Source: Haematobacter missouriensis
GTDB taxonomy: Bacteria > Pseudomonadota > Alphaproteobacteria > Rhodobacterales > Rhodobacteraceae
Direction: 5' to 3'
Length of the DNA: 64,000 nt
NCBI RefSeq assembly: GCF_000740775.1
Contig: NZ_JFGS01000003.1
Location: forward strand, 124,001-188,000
Of the stretch, positions 18,710-26,514 are shown piece after piece. The translations under genes were made by a program, and so were the position numbers. The notes beneath the pieces are model-generated. The model ran no database searches. It was not told where the DNA came from and saw only the letters and a program-made list of their open reading frames with translations. Numbering within the stretch: position 1 is the stretch's first letter; each line of letters begins with the position of its first letter.

Positions 18710-19363
18710 ATGGATTATGCCCCCGGACGCGAGGCCTGCCCGCTGCCGTTCTCGCCTTTCAAGGCCTGCACGGTGCCGCGCCCCATCGGCTGGATCTCCA
18801 CCGTCTCCCGATCGGGGGTTGCGAACCTCGCACCCTACAGCCAGTGGCAGAACCTGACCTTCGACCCGCCGATGGTGATGTTCGCGGCCAACCAGTATTC
18901 GGATGGCCGCCGCAAGCATTCGGTGGTGAACGCCGAGGAGACGGGCTGGTTCGTGTGGAACATGGCGACATGGGATCTGCGGGAGGCGGTGAATATCTCC
19001 GCCGCCGAATGGCCCGACGGGGATGACGAGTTCCTCCGCGCCGGTGTCACGGCAGAACCCTGCGTGGAGGCTCCCGGCCCCCGGGTCGCGGAAAGTCCCG
19101 CGCATTTCGAATGCCGCTACCTTTCCACCCACCGCCTGCGCGGCAATTCCAACCATGGCTGGGTTGAGGTGGTCTATGGCGAGGTGGTCCGCATCCACGT
19201 GAAGGACAGCGTCCTGACCCCGGAGGGGAAGCTCGACTATCCCCGCATCCGCCCGCTGGCCCGCATGGGCTATTACGATTACGCCGCCCTCAGCGAGACG
19301 TTCGAGATGCGGGTGCCGGGGGCTTCGGGCGCAGCCTCCGCCGGGCTCGAGGGCAAGGCATGA
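18710..19363 (+). CDS. Flavin reductase-like FMN-binding protein inside the hut operon
   Basis: A 217-residue protein of the flavin-reductase-like split-barrel family: PRPIGWISTVSRSGVANLAPYSQWQNLTFDPPMVMF and GWFVWNMATWDLREAVN are the usual FMN-binding segments. It has no role in the textbook hut pathway. It starts one base after the hutU stop and overlaps hutD by four bases, so it is clearly co-transcribed. Possible roles are a flavin-dependent side reaction on an imidazole intermediate or reduction of free flavin for an unlinked oxygenase; neither is shown. Confidence 0.85.
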   Translation: MDYAPGREACPLPFSPFKACTVPRPIGWISTVSRSGVANLAPYSQWQNLTFDPPMVMFAANQYSDGRRKHSVVNAEETGWFVWNMATWDLREAVNISAAEWPDGDDEFLRAGVTAEPCVEAPGPRVAESPAHFECRYLSTHRLRGNSNHGWVEVVYGEVVRIHVKDSVLTPEGKLDYPRIRPLARMGYYDYAALSETFEMRVPGASGAASAGLEGKA

Positions 19364-19995
19364 GGCATCTTTCCGCCAGGAATTACCTGACCCAGCCGTG
19401 GAAGAATGGCGGCGGCCTTACCCGGGAGATCGCGCGTGCGCCGGAGACCGGGGAGTTCGACTGGCGGCTCTCCATGGCGACGGTGGCGGAGGATGGGGCG
19501 TTCTCGACCTTTCCCGGCGTGGACAGGACGCTGACGGTTCTGACCGGCGCGGGGATCGTCCTTACCGTGGCCGGGCGGGAGGCGCGGCTGACGCCCGGTG
19601 CGCCCTTCGCCTTCCCGGGCGACGTGCCCGCCGCTTCCCGCCTGCTGGCGGGTGAGGTGACGGACCTCAACGTCATGACCCGCCGGGGCAGGGTGTCCCA
19701 CGAGGTGACACGACAGACCGGGCCCGCCATGGTCCTCAACCCCGCGTTGGTTCCCGGCCTGCGGGCGGGCACCGGCCGGCCCGCTTCCACTGCACGGGGC
19801 GCTGACGACCTGCCGGAGGCCGATCCGGCCGCTTTGCCGGGGGCGCGCCAGATGCTTCTTTTTGCCCTGACCGCGTTCACCCTGAACGGGATCGATGTCG
19901 CCCGGTTCGACACTCTGATACCCGACCGGGACGAGACGCTGCATTTGCCGGAGGGTGCCGAAATTCTGCTCATCCGCCTGGAGACATTGCCATGA
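19360..19995 (+). CDS. hutD: HutD family protein
   Basis: A 211-residue bicupin-like HutD protein. The family start LTQPWKNGGGLTREIA, then FDWRLSMATV and FSTFPGVDRTLTVLTGAG are diagnostic. In Pseudomonas HutD is needed for full fitness on histidine and is proposed to limit the operon's activity, possibly by binding formylglutamate; it is not a catabolic enzyme. It overlaps both neighbours by four bases (ATGA). Confidence 0.9.
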   Translation: MRHLSARNYLTQPWKNGGGLTREIARAPETGEFDWRLSMATVAEDGAFSTFPGVDRTLTVLTGAGIVLTVAGREARLTPGAPFAFPGDVPAASRLLAGEVTDLNVMTRRGRVSHEVTRQTGPAMVLNPALVPGLRAGTGRPASTARGADDLPEADPAALPGARQMLLFALTAFTLNGIDVARFDTLIPDRDETLHLPEGAEILLIRLETLP

Positions 19996-21353
19996 CCATT
20001 CTATGGGCCGAAACCGCCCTGACGCCGGAGGGCTGGCGCGACGGCGTGCGGATCGAGATCGAGAAGGGCCGCATTCTTTCCGTCACCTGCGGGACGGAGG
20101 CGGAGGGTGAGCGCTATCCGATCCTGCTGCCAGCGCCGGTCAACCTGCACTCGCATGCGTTTCAACGGGCGATGGCTGGGCTGACCGAACGGCGTGGTCC
20201 CGATCCGAAGGACAGTTTCTGGACGTGGCGGGGACTGATGTATCGCTTCCTCGACCATCTGACGCCGGAAGATGTGGAGGCGATCGCTGCGCTCGTGCAG
20301 GTGGAGATGCTGGAGGCCGGCTATGCCGCCGTGGCGGAATTCCACTACCTCCACAACGCGCCCAACGGCGCTCCCTATGCCAATCCTGCAGAGATGTCGG
20401 GCCGGATCGTGGCGGCAGCGGCCGATACCGGCATCGGGCTTACCCTGCTGCCGGTGTTCTACCAGTATGGCGGCTGCGACCGGCGCCCGCTGGGCCCGGG
20501 GCAGATGCGGTTCTTCAACACTCCCGACAGTTTCGCGGTGCTGCATGCCGCCGCGGCACAGGCGGTGGCAACGCTGCCCGGCGACGCACGGATCGGCATC
20601 GCGCCGCACTCGCTCCGTGCCGTGGACCCGGAAGGACTGGCGGCTGTTCTTCCGCTTGCGCCCGATGGGCCCGTACATATCCATGTGGCCGAACAGGTGG
20701 CGGAGGTGGAGGAGGTGCTGGCCCATCGCGGCGCCCGCCCGGTGCGCTGGCTGCTCGACAATGCCGCCGTTGATGAGCGCTGGTGCCTGATCCATGCCAC
20801 GCAGATGGAACCGGCGGAGACGGAGGCGATGGCGCGCTCCGGGGCGGTGGCGGGTCTCTGCCCGATCACGGAGTCGAATCTCGGTGACGGGATCTTTGAC
20901 GGGCGGCGGTTTCTTGATGCGGGCGGGGCGTTCGGTGTCGGCTCGGACTCCAACGTGCGCATCGCGCTGGCGGAGGAGCTTCGTACGCTGGAATATTCGC
21001 AGCGGCTGCGCGACCGCGCCCGCGCAGTGCTTGCGGAACAGAAGCATTCCACGGGCCGGGTGCTTTTCGAGGGCGCGGTCAAGGGCGGTGCCAAGGCGGC
21101 GGGCCGCGCCGCGGGCGGTATAGCGCCGGGGCTCTGGGCGGATCTCGTGGCGCTGGACGGCGGGGCCGTCGATCTGGACGGCCGGCGAGGGGATGTGATC
21201 CTCGACAGCTACATCTTCGCGGGCGACGACCGGATGGTGAGCGATGTCTGGTCCGCCGGGCGGCATGTGGTGACGGAGGGGCGGCATGTTTCGAGGCCCC
21301 GGATCGCCGCCCGCTACCGGGAGACGCTGGCCCGGCTGAGGGCGCGGCTCTGA
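19992..21353 (+). CDS. hutF: Formimidoylglutamate deiminase
   Basis: A 453-residue amidohydrolase. Metal ligands His53 and His55 lie in NLHSHAFQRAMAGLTE, the standard HutF block. IAPHSLRAV, HIHVAEQ and CPITESNLGDG with a later SDSNVRI aspartate complete the zinc site. It converts N-formimino-L-glutamate to N-formyl-L-glutamate plus ammonia, feeding HutG. The start overlaps hutD. Its stop TGA overlaps the possible CTG start of hutC. Confidence 0.94.
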   Translation: MTILWAETALTPEGWRDGVRIEIEKGRILSVTCGTEAEGERYPILLPAPVNLHSHAFQRAMAGLTERRGPDPKDSFWTWRGLMYRFLDHLTPEDVEAIAALVQVEMLEAGYAAVAEFHYLHNAPNGAPYANPAEMSGRIVAAAADTGIGLTLLPVFYQYGGCDRRPLGPGQMRFFNTPDSFAVLHAAAAQAVATLPGDARIGIAPHSLRAVDPEGLAAVLPLAPDGPVHIHVAEQVAEVEEVLAHRGARPVRWLLDNAAVDERWCLIHATQMEPAETEAMARSGAVAGLCPITESNLGDGIFDGRRFLDAGGAFGVGSDSNVRIALAEELRTLEYSQRLRDRARAVLAEQKHSTGRVLFEGAVKGGAKAAGRAAGGIAPGLWADLVALDGGAVDLDGRRGDVILDSYIFAGDDRMVSDVWSAGRHVVTEGRHVSRPRIAARYRETLARLRARL

Positions 21354-21403
21354 CCGGCGCCCAGATACGCACCGGCGCTTCGTGGCAGGCGATCCGTGAC
21401 GAG

Positions 21404-22069
21404 GTGCTTCGCCGCATACGCGCCCGGGAATGGCCGCCCGGCACCTCCATCCCGAACGAGGCCGATCTTGCCGTGGAGTTCAGTTGCGCGCGGGCAACCG
21501 TGAACCGCGCGCTTCGCGACCTTGCCGCAGCGGGCGTACTGGAGCGCCGCCGCCGCGCGGGCACACGCGTCGCCGCCGCTCCCGCGGGTCGGGCGCAGCT
21601 CGAGATACCCGTCCTTCACCGCGATGTGGAGGAAAGCGGCGCGGCCTACGGATATCGTCTGATCTCTCGCGCGACGGAGCCCCCGCCGGTGCCACTCGCC
21701 TTGCGGCTGGGGCTAGAACCGGCGCGCGCGCTCCTGCATCTCCGCTCCCTGCATCTCGCAAATGATGCGCCGCATGTGTTCGAGGACCGCTGGATCAATC
21801 CCGCCGCCGTGCCCGAGATCCTGTCCGTCGATCTGGAGAAGGTCAGCGCCAATGAATGGCTGGTGGAGAACACCCCCTTCAGCGCGGGCGACATGCGCAT
21901 CTCCGCGGAGGCGGCGGATGCGGAGGTGGCCAGACATCTGGGCGCGGCGACGGGCGCGGCACTGCTGGTCGTCGAACGCTCCACCCGGCGGGAAGCGGCG
22001 ATCATCACCCATGTTCGGCAGTTTTTCGCACCGGGCCACCGCATCGACCTTGCCCTCTCCACGGGTTAG
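21404..22069 (+). CDS. hutC: HutC, GntR-family repressor of histidine utilisation
   Basis: About 221 residues from GTG 21404. The N-terminal winged helix reads PPGTSIPNEADLAVEF...RATVNRALRDLAAAGVLERRRRAGT. A UTRA ligand domain follows and ends GHRIDLALSTG. HutC represses hut genes and is released by urocanate. The conserved first helix (WQAIRDEVLRRI) begins upstream of this GTG in the same open frame. No ATG, GTG or TTG is available there, but a CTG at 21350 overlapping the hutF stop would restore it. The true start may therefore be 21350. The stop codon is at the edge of a MITE-like repeat. Confidence 0.9.
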   Translation: MLRRIRAREWPPGTSIPNEADLAVEFSCARATVNRALRDLAAAGVLERRRRAGTRVAAAPAGRAQLEIPVLHRDVEESGAAYGYRLISRATEPPPVPLALRLGLEPARALLHLRSLHLANDAPHVFEDRWINPAAVPEILSVDLEKVSANEWLVENTPFSAGDMRISAEAADAEVARHLGAATGAALLVVERSTRREAAIITHVRQFFAPGHRIDLALSTG

Positions 22070-22227
22070 CAGGCCGCTGAAAAGGCTTTCGGCTGCGCGC
22101 TGGAGCGGAGACCATCTGCACTCAGGTGAAGGTCAGCCTGAAATCCACATATTTCGGGCCATTTCTGGGCTGATTTCCCAATTTCCAGAGCATGGAAACG
22201 ACACTCCCGAACGTTTTCAGCAGCCTG
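22070..22227. mobile_element. MITE-like repeat, copy 1 (158 bp)
   Basis: The ends are inverted repeats: CAGGCCGCTGAAAA on the left and TTTTCAGCAGCCTG on the right, with one mismatch. TTAG flanks both sides (22066-22069 and 22228-22231) as a candidate target duplication. The interior shares recognisable blocks with the element at 47345-47485, such as GAAATCCACATATTTCGGGC. No reading frame is present. It fills the whole space between the convergent hutC and marR stop codons. Confidence 0.7.
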
Positions 22228-22662
22228 TTAGAGCGCGGCAAGAAGGCTGCGCAGACGGCCGTCTTCCTCGGCCAGCGCCGATGTCAGCTCCGCATGGGTG
22301 CGGTGCCAGACGGGAAGCGCTGCGAGCAGTCGCGCATGGCCCGCTTCGGTAAGTGAAAGGCGCCGCTGCCGTTTGTCCTTCGCATCGGGGATGCTGGTCG
22401 CCAGACCATCCCGTTCCAGTGGCTTCAGCGCCGCGGTAAGCGTCGTGCGGTCCATGGCGAGGATCTCCGCCACGCGTCCCAGCGTCGGCGGTTCGGGCTG
22501 GTTCAGCGCCATCAGCAGTGAGAACTGCCCGTTGGACAGCCCGAAGGGTCGGAGCGCCTCGTCAAACCGCCGTGCAAGTCGGCGGGCCGCGCGCTGCACA
22601 TGCAGGCAAAGGCAACTGTCGTGGACGGCGAGCGTGGTCTGGAACGGAACTTTCTTTGACAT
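22228..22662 (-). CDS. MarR-family transcriptional regulator
   Basis: A 144-residue winged-helix protein. The recognition region is LGRVAEILAMDRTTLTAALKPLERDGLA, and the wing is DAKDKRQRRLSLTEAG. An N-terminal HDSCLCLHVQRAARR block has two cysteines, which could make it redox sensitive. It is divergent from the DUF1428-VOC-VOC set, with a perfect palindrome in between, and is the likely local regulator. The stop codon TAA lies in the TTAG sequence flanking the MITE-like element. Confidence 0.88.
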   Translation of the reverse strand: MSKKVPFQTTLAVHDSCLCLHVQRAARRLARRFDEALRPFGLSNGQFSLLMALNQPEPPTLGRVAEILAMDRTTLTAALKPLERDGLATSIPDAKDKRQRRLSLTEAGHARLLAALPVWHRTHAELTSALAEEDGRLRSLLAAL

Positions 22663-22673
22663 AGAGTATTTAT

Positions 22674-22685
22674 GTTGATATCAAC
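22674..22685. promoter_or_regulatory. Putative MarR operator GTTGATATCAAC
   Basis: A perfect 12-base palindrome lies 12 bases upstream of the marR start and about 41 bases before the DUF1428 gene, in an AT-rich patch. MarR dimers bind such short symmetric sites, so a single site could control both divergent transcripts. The assignment is from position and symmetry. Confidence 0.6.
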
Positions 22686-22726
22686 TTAATAAGTCAAGGG
22701 AAGCGATTCTTCAGGGAGGAGATGTC

Positions 22727-23086
22727 ATGTCCTATGTCGAAGGTTTCATTCTGGCCGTTCCCGCCGACCGGCGGGAGGATTATCGCAGGCACGCAGAGGA
22801 AGGCGCGGCCCTGCTGCGCCAGTTCGGCGCGATCCGCATCGTAGAGGCATGGGGCGACGACGTGAAGGAGGGCAAGTGGACCGACTTCCGCCGCGCGGTC
22901 AAGGCGGAGGAGGGGGAGGATGTGATGTTCAGCTGGATGGAATTCCCGTCCCGCGCCGTCAGGGATTCCGCCTTTGAAAAGATGATGTCCGATCCTCGCA
23001 TGGAGAAGATGGGAAAGAACATGCCCTTCGACGGCAAGCGCATGGTGTTCGGCGGGTTCGAAGTCATTCTCGATATCGTGGCCTGA
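22727..23086 (+). CDS. DUF1428 family protein (copy 2)
   Basis: A 119-residue protein starting SYVEGFILAVP and ending MVFGGFEVILDI, with FSWMEFPSRAVRD in the middle. It aligns along its full length with the protein at 6470-6823. The function is unknown (ferredoxin-like fold). GGGAGGAG precedes the start. It is followed two bases later by a VOC-domain gene and is probably the first gene of a MarR-regulated three-gene unit. Confidence 0.88.
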   Translation: MSYVEGFILAVPADRREDYRRHAEEGAALLRQFGAIRIVEAWGDDVKEGKWTDFRRAVKAEEGEDVMFSWMEFPSRAVRDSAFEKMMSDPRMEKMGKNMPFDGKRMVFGGFEVILDIVA

Positions 23087-23088
23087 CC

Positions 23089-23853
23089 ATGGCGAACCGT
23101 CATGGCGACCCGGTGTGGTATGAACTGCTGACGCGCGCGCCGGAGCGGGCAGCGGCCTTTTACGGGGCGCTGCTGGGTTGGACCATCCGGGACTCGGATG
23201 CGGGCCGCCCCGGCTACCGCCTGCTGCTGGCCGGGGAGGACATGGTCGGCGGTCTGCTCCCGGCGACGGTGGAGATGCCGGTCGGCTGGCTGTCCTACAC
23301 TGCCGTCGGGGATGTGGACGCCGCCGCCACATCGACGGCGGCGGCGGGCGGCAAGGTGCTGGCCGGACCGATGGACAATCCTGCGGCGGGGCGTCTGGCG
23401 GTCCTCACCGATCCGCAGGGGGCAATGTTCGCCCTCATGTCCCTTCACGACGGCTGGGAAAGCCATGCTTTCCAGGACAGTCCGGGCCATTGCCGCTGGA
23501 ACGAACTCACCACCTCCGATCAGACGGCGGCCCTTGGTTTCTACGGGGCGCTGTTCGGCTGGACGGCGGGAGGCGGCATGCCGATCTCCCCCGAGCAGGG
23601 CGATTACCGCTTCATCCAGCAGGGAGAGACGGTGCTTGGCGCGGTGATGAACGGTGACGCTTCCGCGCCGCCGCCCGCATGGCTGTTCTACTTCGGCGTG
23701 GATGATGTGGCGGCGGCCGTGGCGCGGCTGACGGCCGCCGGGGGCAAGGTGCGGGTCGGCCCGGTGGAGGTGCCGGGCGGCGACTGGATCGTCGTGGCCA
23801 GCGACCCGGAGGGCGCGGCGTTCGGACTGGTCGGCCCGAAGGGGGGCGTGTGA
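23089..23853 (+). CDS. VOC family protein with two glyoxalase-like domains
   Basis: A 254-residue protein containing two tandem vicinal-oxygen-chelate modules. The first starts GDPVWYELLTRAPERAAAFY and the second CRWNELTTSDQTAALGFY; each ends in an ATDPQGA-like stretch (VLTDPQGAMFALM, VASDPEGAAFGLV). Such proteins are dioxygenases, glyoxalases or resistance proteins; the substrate cannot be read. The start follows the DUF1428 stop by two bases. Co-occurrence with a MarR regulator suggests stress or xenobiotic response. Confidence 0.85.
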   Translation: MANRHGDPVWYELLTRAPERAAAFYGALLGWTIRDSDAGRPGYRLLLAGEDMVGGLLPATVEMPVGWLSYTAVGDVDAAATSTAAAGGKVLAGPMDNPAAGRLAVLTDPQGAMFALMSLHDGWESHAFQDSPGHCRWNELTTSDQTAALGFYGALFGWTAGGGMPISPEQGDYRFIQQGETVLGAVMNGDASAPPPAWLFYFGVDDVAAAVARLTAAGGKVRVGPVEVPGGDWIVVASDPEGAAFGLVGPKGGV

Positions 23854-24317
23854 TGGAGGTGGTGCAGACCCTCTGGTTCGCGAACGGCATGGATGCCGCG
23901 CTGACGTTCTACACGTCGCTCATTCCCGGCTCGGGCATCGACACCCAATGGACCATGGCCGCCGCCGGTCCGGCGGGCAGCGTGCGCGTGGCGACCTTTC
24001 ATCTAGGCGATCAGCGGTATCAGGCGATGGAGGCGGGGGATGGCGAGCCGTTCACCCCTGCCTTTTCCATCGCGCTGCTCTGCGACGATCAGGCGGAGGT
24101 GGACAGGCTGTGGTCCGCCATCGCCGATGGGAGCGGAACGCCGGTCGAATGCGGCTGGATCCGCGACCGCTGGGGGCTTTCCTGGCAGATCGTGCCCCGC
24201 CGCCTGATCGAGCTGATGTCCCAACCGGACAAGGAAGCCGCAAGGCGCACGGCGGAAGCGATGATGCGGATGGTGAAATTCGATATCGCTTCGCTGGAGG
24301 CGGCGTCGGCGGGGTGA
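23853..24317 (+). CDS. PhnB-like VOC protein (3-demethylubiquinone-type glyoxalase fold)
   Basis: A 154-residue single-domain VOC protein. VQTLWFANGMDAALTFYTSLIPGS at the N-terminus, then FSIALLCDDQAEVDRLW and CGWIRDRWGLSWQIVP are typical of the PhnB/YdhR-type subfamily often misnamed 3-demethylubiquinone methyltransferase. The ATG start overlaps the previous stop by one base (TGATG). It is the last gene of the MarR-linked set. The function is unknown. Confidence 0.83.
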   Translation: MEVVQTLWFANGMDAALTFYTSLIPGSGIDTQWTMAAAGPAGSVRVATFHLGDQRYQAMEAGDGEPFTPAFSIALLCDDQAEVDRLWSAIADGSGTPVECGWIRDRWGLSWQIVPRRLIELMSQPDKEAARRTAEAMMRMVKFDIASLEAASAG

Positions 24318-24405
24318 GGCACACTCCCTCTCCCGGCCGGGGTTTTGTACGACCGGGTTTTCGCAGCACATCGCCCGCGGGGCCGGATGAATCGACTCCG
24401 CTGCA

Positions 24406-24434
24406 TTGACAGACCGGGCGCCGCGATATATGCC
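24406..24434 (+). promoter_or_regulatory. Candidate promoter for rpsD
   Basis: A consensus -35 hexamer TTGACA (24406-24411) is followed after 17 bases by TATGCC (24429-24434), within a GCGATATATGCC patch. It would give a leader of about 125 bases before the rpsD start, containing several CCGCAAGGG-like segments. The -35 match is exact; the -10 is weak. Confidence 0.5.
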
Positions 24435-24563
24435 GCCGCGTCCGGCCCCCTCAGGGGTGCGGAATTATTGGTGTTGGTGGACCCCGCAAGGGGAACCCTG
24501 TCGCCCGCAAGGGAAAGGACAACGCCCTTCACGGCCTTCCGGCCCTATCGAAGGAGATCAGCG

Positions 24564-25184
24564 GTGACCAAACGCACCTCTGCCAAGTACAAGATCGACC
24601 GCCGCATGGGCGAAAACATCTGGGGCCGTCCGAAGTCCCCGGTGAACAAGCGTGAATACGGCCCCGGCCAGCACGGCCAGCGTCGCAAGAACAAGCTCTC
24701 CGACTTCGGCACGCAGCTGCGCGCCAAGCAGAAGCTGAAGGGCTACTACGGCGACCTGACCGAGAAGCAGTTCCGTCGCATCTATGCGGAAGCCGAGCGC
24801 GTCCGTGGCGATACCGGCGAAAACCTGGTGGGCCTGCTGGAGCGTCGTCTCGACGCCGTCGTCTATCGCGCGAAGTTCGTTCCGACCGTGTTTGCCGCCC
24901 GCCAGTTCGTCAACCACGGCCATGTGACCGTGAACGGCCAGCGGGTGAACATCGCCTCCTACCGTGTGAAGGAAGGCGACGTGATCGCGGTTCGCGACAA
25001 GTCCAAGCAACTCGCCATCGTTCTGGAAGCTGTTCAGCTGACTGAGCGTGATGTGCCGGACTACCTCGAAGTCGACCACTCCAAACTGACCGCGACCTTC
25101 GTGCGCACGCCCCAGCTGGGCGATGTGCCGTACCCGGTCCGCATGGAGCCGAACCTCGTCGTCGAATTCTACGCCAAGAACTGA
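24564..25184 (+). CDS. rpsD: 30S ribosomal protein S4
   Basis: A 206-residue protein. The N-terminus [20 protein letters not shown] is the alphaproteobacterial S4 type lacking the zinc cysteines. The S4 RNA-binding domain is [33 protein letters not shown]. It nucleates 30S assembly and binds 16S rRNA. Start GTG 24564 has AAGGAG upstream. It is monocistronic here, with its own terminator, unlike in E. coli where rpsD lies in the alpha operon. Confidence 0.97.
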   Translation: MTKRTSAKYKIDRRMGENIWGRPKSPVNKREYGPGQHGQRRKNKLSDFGTQLRAKQKLKGYYGDLTEKQFRRIYAEAERVRGDTGENLVGLLERRLDAVVYRAKFVPTVFAARQFVNHGHVTVNGQRVNIASYRVKEGDVIAVRDKSKQLAIVLEAVQLTERDVPDYLEVDHSKLTATFVRTPQLGDVPYPVRMEPNLVVEFYAKN

Positions 25185-25198
25185 TCGAATTGTACTTG

Positions 25199-25230
25199 AG
25201 GCGGCCAAGTCATTGATTTGGCCGCCTTCT
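25199..25230 (+). terminator. Rho-independent terminator after rpsD
   Basis: AGGCGGCCAA pairs with TTGGCCGCCT around a short loop, followed by TCTTAT. It lies 14 bases after the rpsD stop. Confidence 0.8.
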
Positions 25231-25526
25231 TATACTTAAATTCCACCTGTTTTTTGTTTCCCGAACCCAAGCTTTTCTTCGGCATCTGCCAAGAGCCCTG
25301 AAGAAGCTACGCGTCAATACGCTTCTTTGTCTTTGTGAGCGCTTGTCCGAAGGACAGAGTTCTTCCTTATCCCACAGCTTGTCACGGGCTGCGCCTCGCC
25401 GGCGTGGCCCTTTGTTTTCTGGGCGGTTCGCTTCTCAAGGGTCGTTGTGGGCGCGGGTCAGGGCGGCGGGGGTGTGGCGGCTCCCAGGGCCACGCGTCGG
25501 AGAAGGCTCCCTGGAACGCGCGGACG
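25231..25526. other. Non-coding stretch between rpsD and tdk
   Basis: No convincing gene. A second stem, AAGAAGC (25301-25307) with GCTTCTT (25321-25327), followed by TGTCTTTG, could be an additional terminator. The right half is GC-rich, and open frames there only run into tdk antisense. Confidence 0.4.
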
Positions 25527-26096
25527 TCAATCGCCCATCGCTGCCCGCCAGTGGCGGCGGCAGAGGGAGACGTAGCTCTCGTTGCCGCCGATCTGCACCT
25601 GCGAACCTTCGCGCAGCGCTACCCCATCCGGGCCGAGCCGCACTACCATGGTCGCCTTTCGCCCGCAGTGACAGACGGTGCGGACCTCCCGGATCTCATC
25701 CGCCAGCGCTAGAAGCGCCGCGGAGCCGGGGAAAAGATCGCCTCGGAAATCGGTGCGGAGGCCGTAGCACATCACGGGTATGTCCAGATCGTCCACCGCG
25801 CGGGCCAGTTGCCAGGCCTGCGGTGGTGTCAGGAACTGTGCCTCATCGACAAAGACGCAGGCGAGGGGCGCCCGCTCCGCGATCCTATGGAAAAGATCGT
25901 CCTCGGGCTGGAAACATTCGGCGGCGGAGGAGATGCCGATGCGGGACGCGATCCGCCCCGGGCCGGCCCTGTCATCCACGGCGGAGGTGAGGAGCAACAC
26001 CTCCATCCCCCGTTCGCGGTAGTTGTGCGCGGCCTGTAGAAGCGCGGTGGACTTGCCCGCGTTCATGGTCGAGTAATGCAGAAAAAGCTTGGCCAT
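25527..26096 (-). CDS. tdk: Thymidine kinase
   Basis: A 189-residue type II thymidine kinase. The P-loop STMNAGKST ends at residue 17. The DEAQFL Walker-B-like motif and CYGLRTDF follow. A zinc-binding CHCGRKA segment is present with a later cysteine in VSLCRRHW. It salvages thymidine as dTMP. The length is slightly short of the E. coli 205 but complete. It is probably transcribed alone. Confidence 0.93.
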   Translation of the reverse strand: MAKLFLHYSTMNAGKSTALLQAAHNYRERGMEVLLLTSAVDDRAGPGRIASRIGISSAAECFQPEDDLFHRIAERAPLACVFVDEAQFLTPPQAWQLARAVDDLDIPVMCYGLRTDFRGDLFPGSAALLALADEIREVRTVCHCGRKATMVVRLGPDGVALREGSQVQIGGNESYVSLCRRHWRAAMGD

Positions 26097-26114
26097 CAGG
26101 TTTTCAGTGCGGAT

Positions 26115-26192
26115 TTACGGGGTGGGGGATCGCCTGGTGGCGGGCGGCAGGGCCATCCCGACATTCCGAGCCAGCATGCGGATGCGGTGCAC
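26115..26192 (-). CDS. Possible 25-residue leader peptide upstream of tdk
   Basis: GTG 26192 is preceded by an exact AGGAGGG and opens a 25-codon frame (start HRIRMLARNVG, end RRSPTP) that stops 18 bases before the tdk ATG. The Shine-Dalgarno is strong but only about three bases from the GTG. No homologue is recognised. It could be a leader ORF or chance. Confidence 0.25.
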   Translation of the reverse strand: MHRIRMLARNVGMALPPATRRSPTP

Positions 26193-26514
26193 GTACCCTC
26201 CTGATGATGCGCGGCCCAACGGGGCAGAACCCTCCCGTGTAGGAAAAGTGGCCCCGCTGCTCCTTGGTAGCGAAGCCATTGCAGGCTGGTAAAAAAGCAA
26301 TTCGGGAGTGCCGTGAGGCTGAGATTTGGTCCCGGCATTATTGGGAGATCGCTTGAGAAACCTTAGGTTCTGACGCTCGCGCAGACAAATTCGTGTCTCC
26401 CGATGTAAGCCCAATGCCGACGCTTTCAGCGCCATGATGCAGGGCGGCACGGAAACGGGTGCGCTAAGCGGCGCGGCGCGGAGACCTTGATCCCCCAACG
26501 CCGCGCCCCGGGGA
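26193..26514. other. Non-coding stretch upstream of tdk
   Basis: No recognised gene. A strong inverted repeat, GGCGCGGCG (26470-26478) with CGCCGCGCC (26499-26507), lies just past the DEAD-box helicase stop and may help end that minus-strand transcript, although no T-run follows. I looked for 6S, SRP, RNase P and tmRNA signatures and saw none. Confidence 0.35.

Noticed and set aside
26193-26514. Possible structural RNA (6S, SRP, RNase P, tmRNA) in the gap upstream of tdk
   Set aside because: None of the conserved core sequences of these RNAs could be found on either strand.
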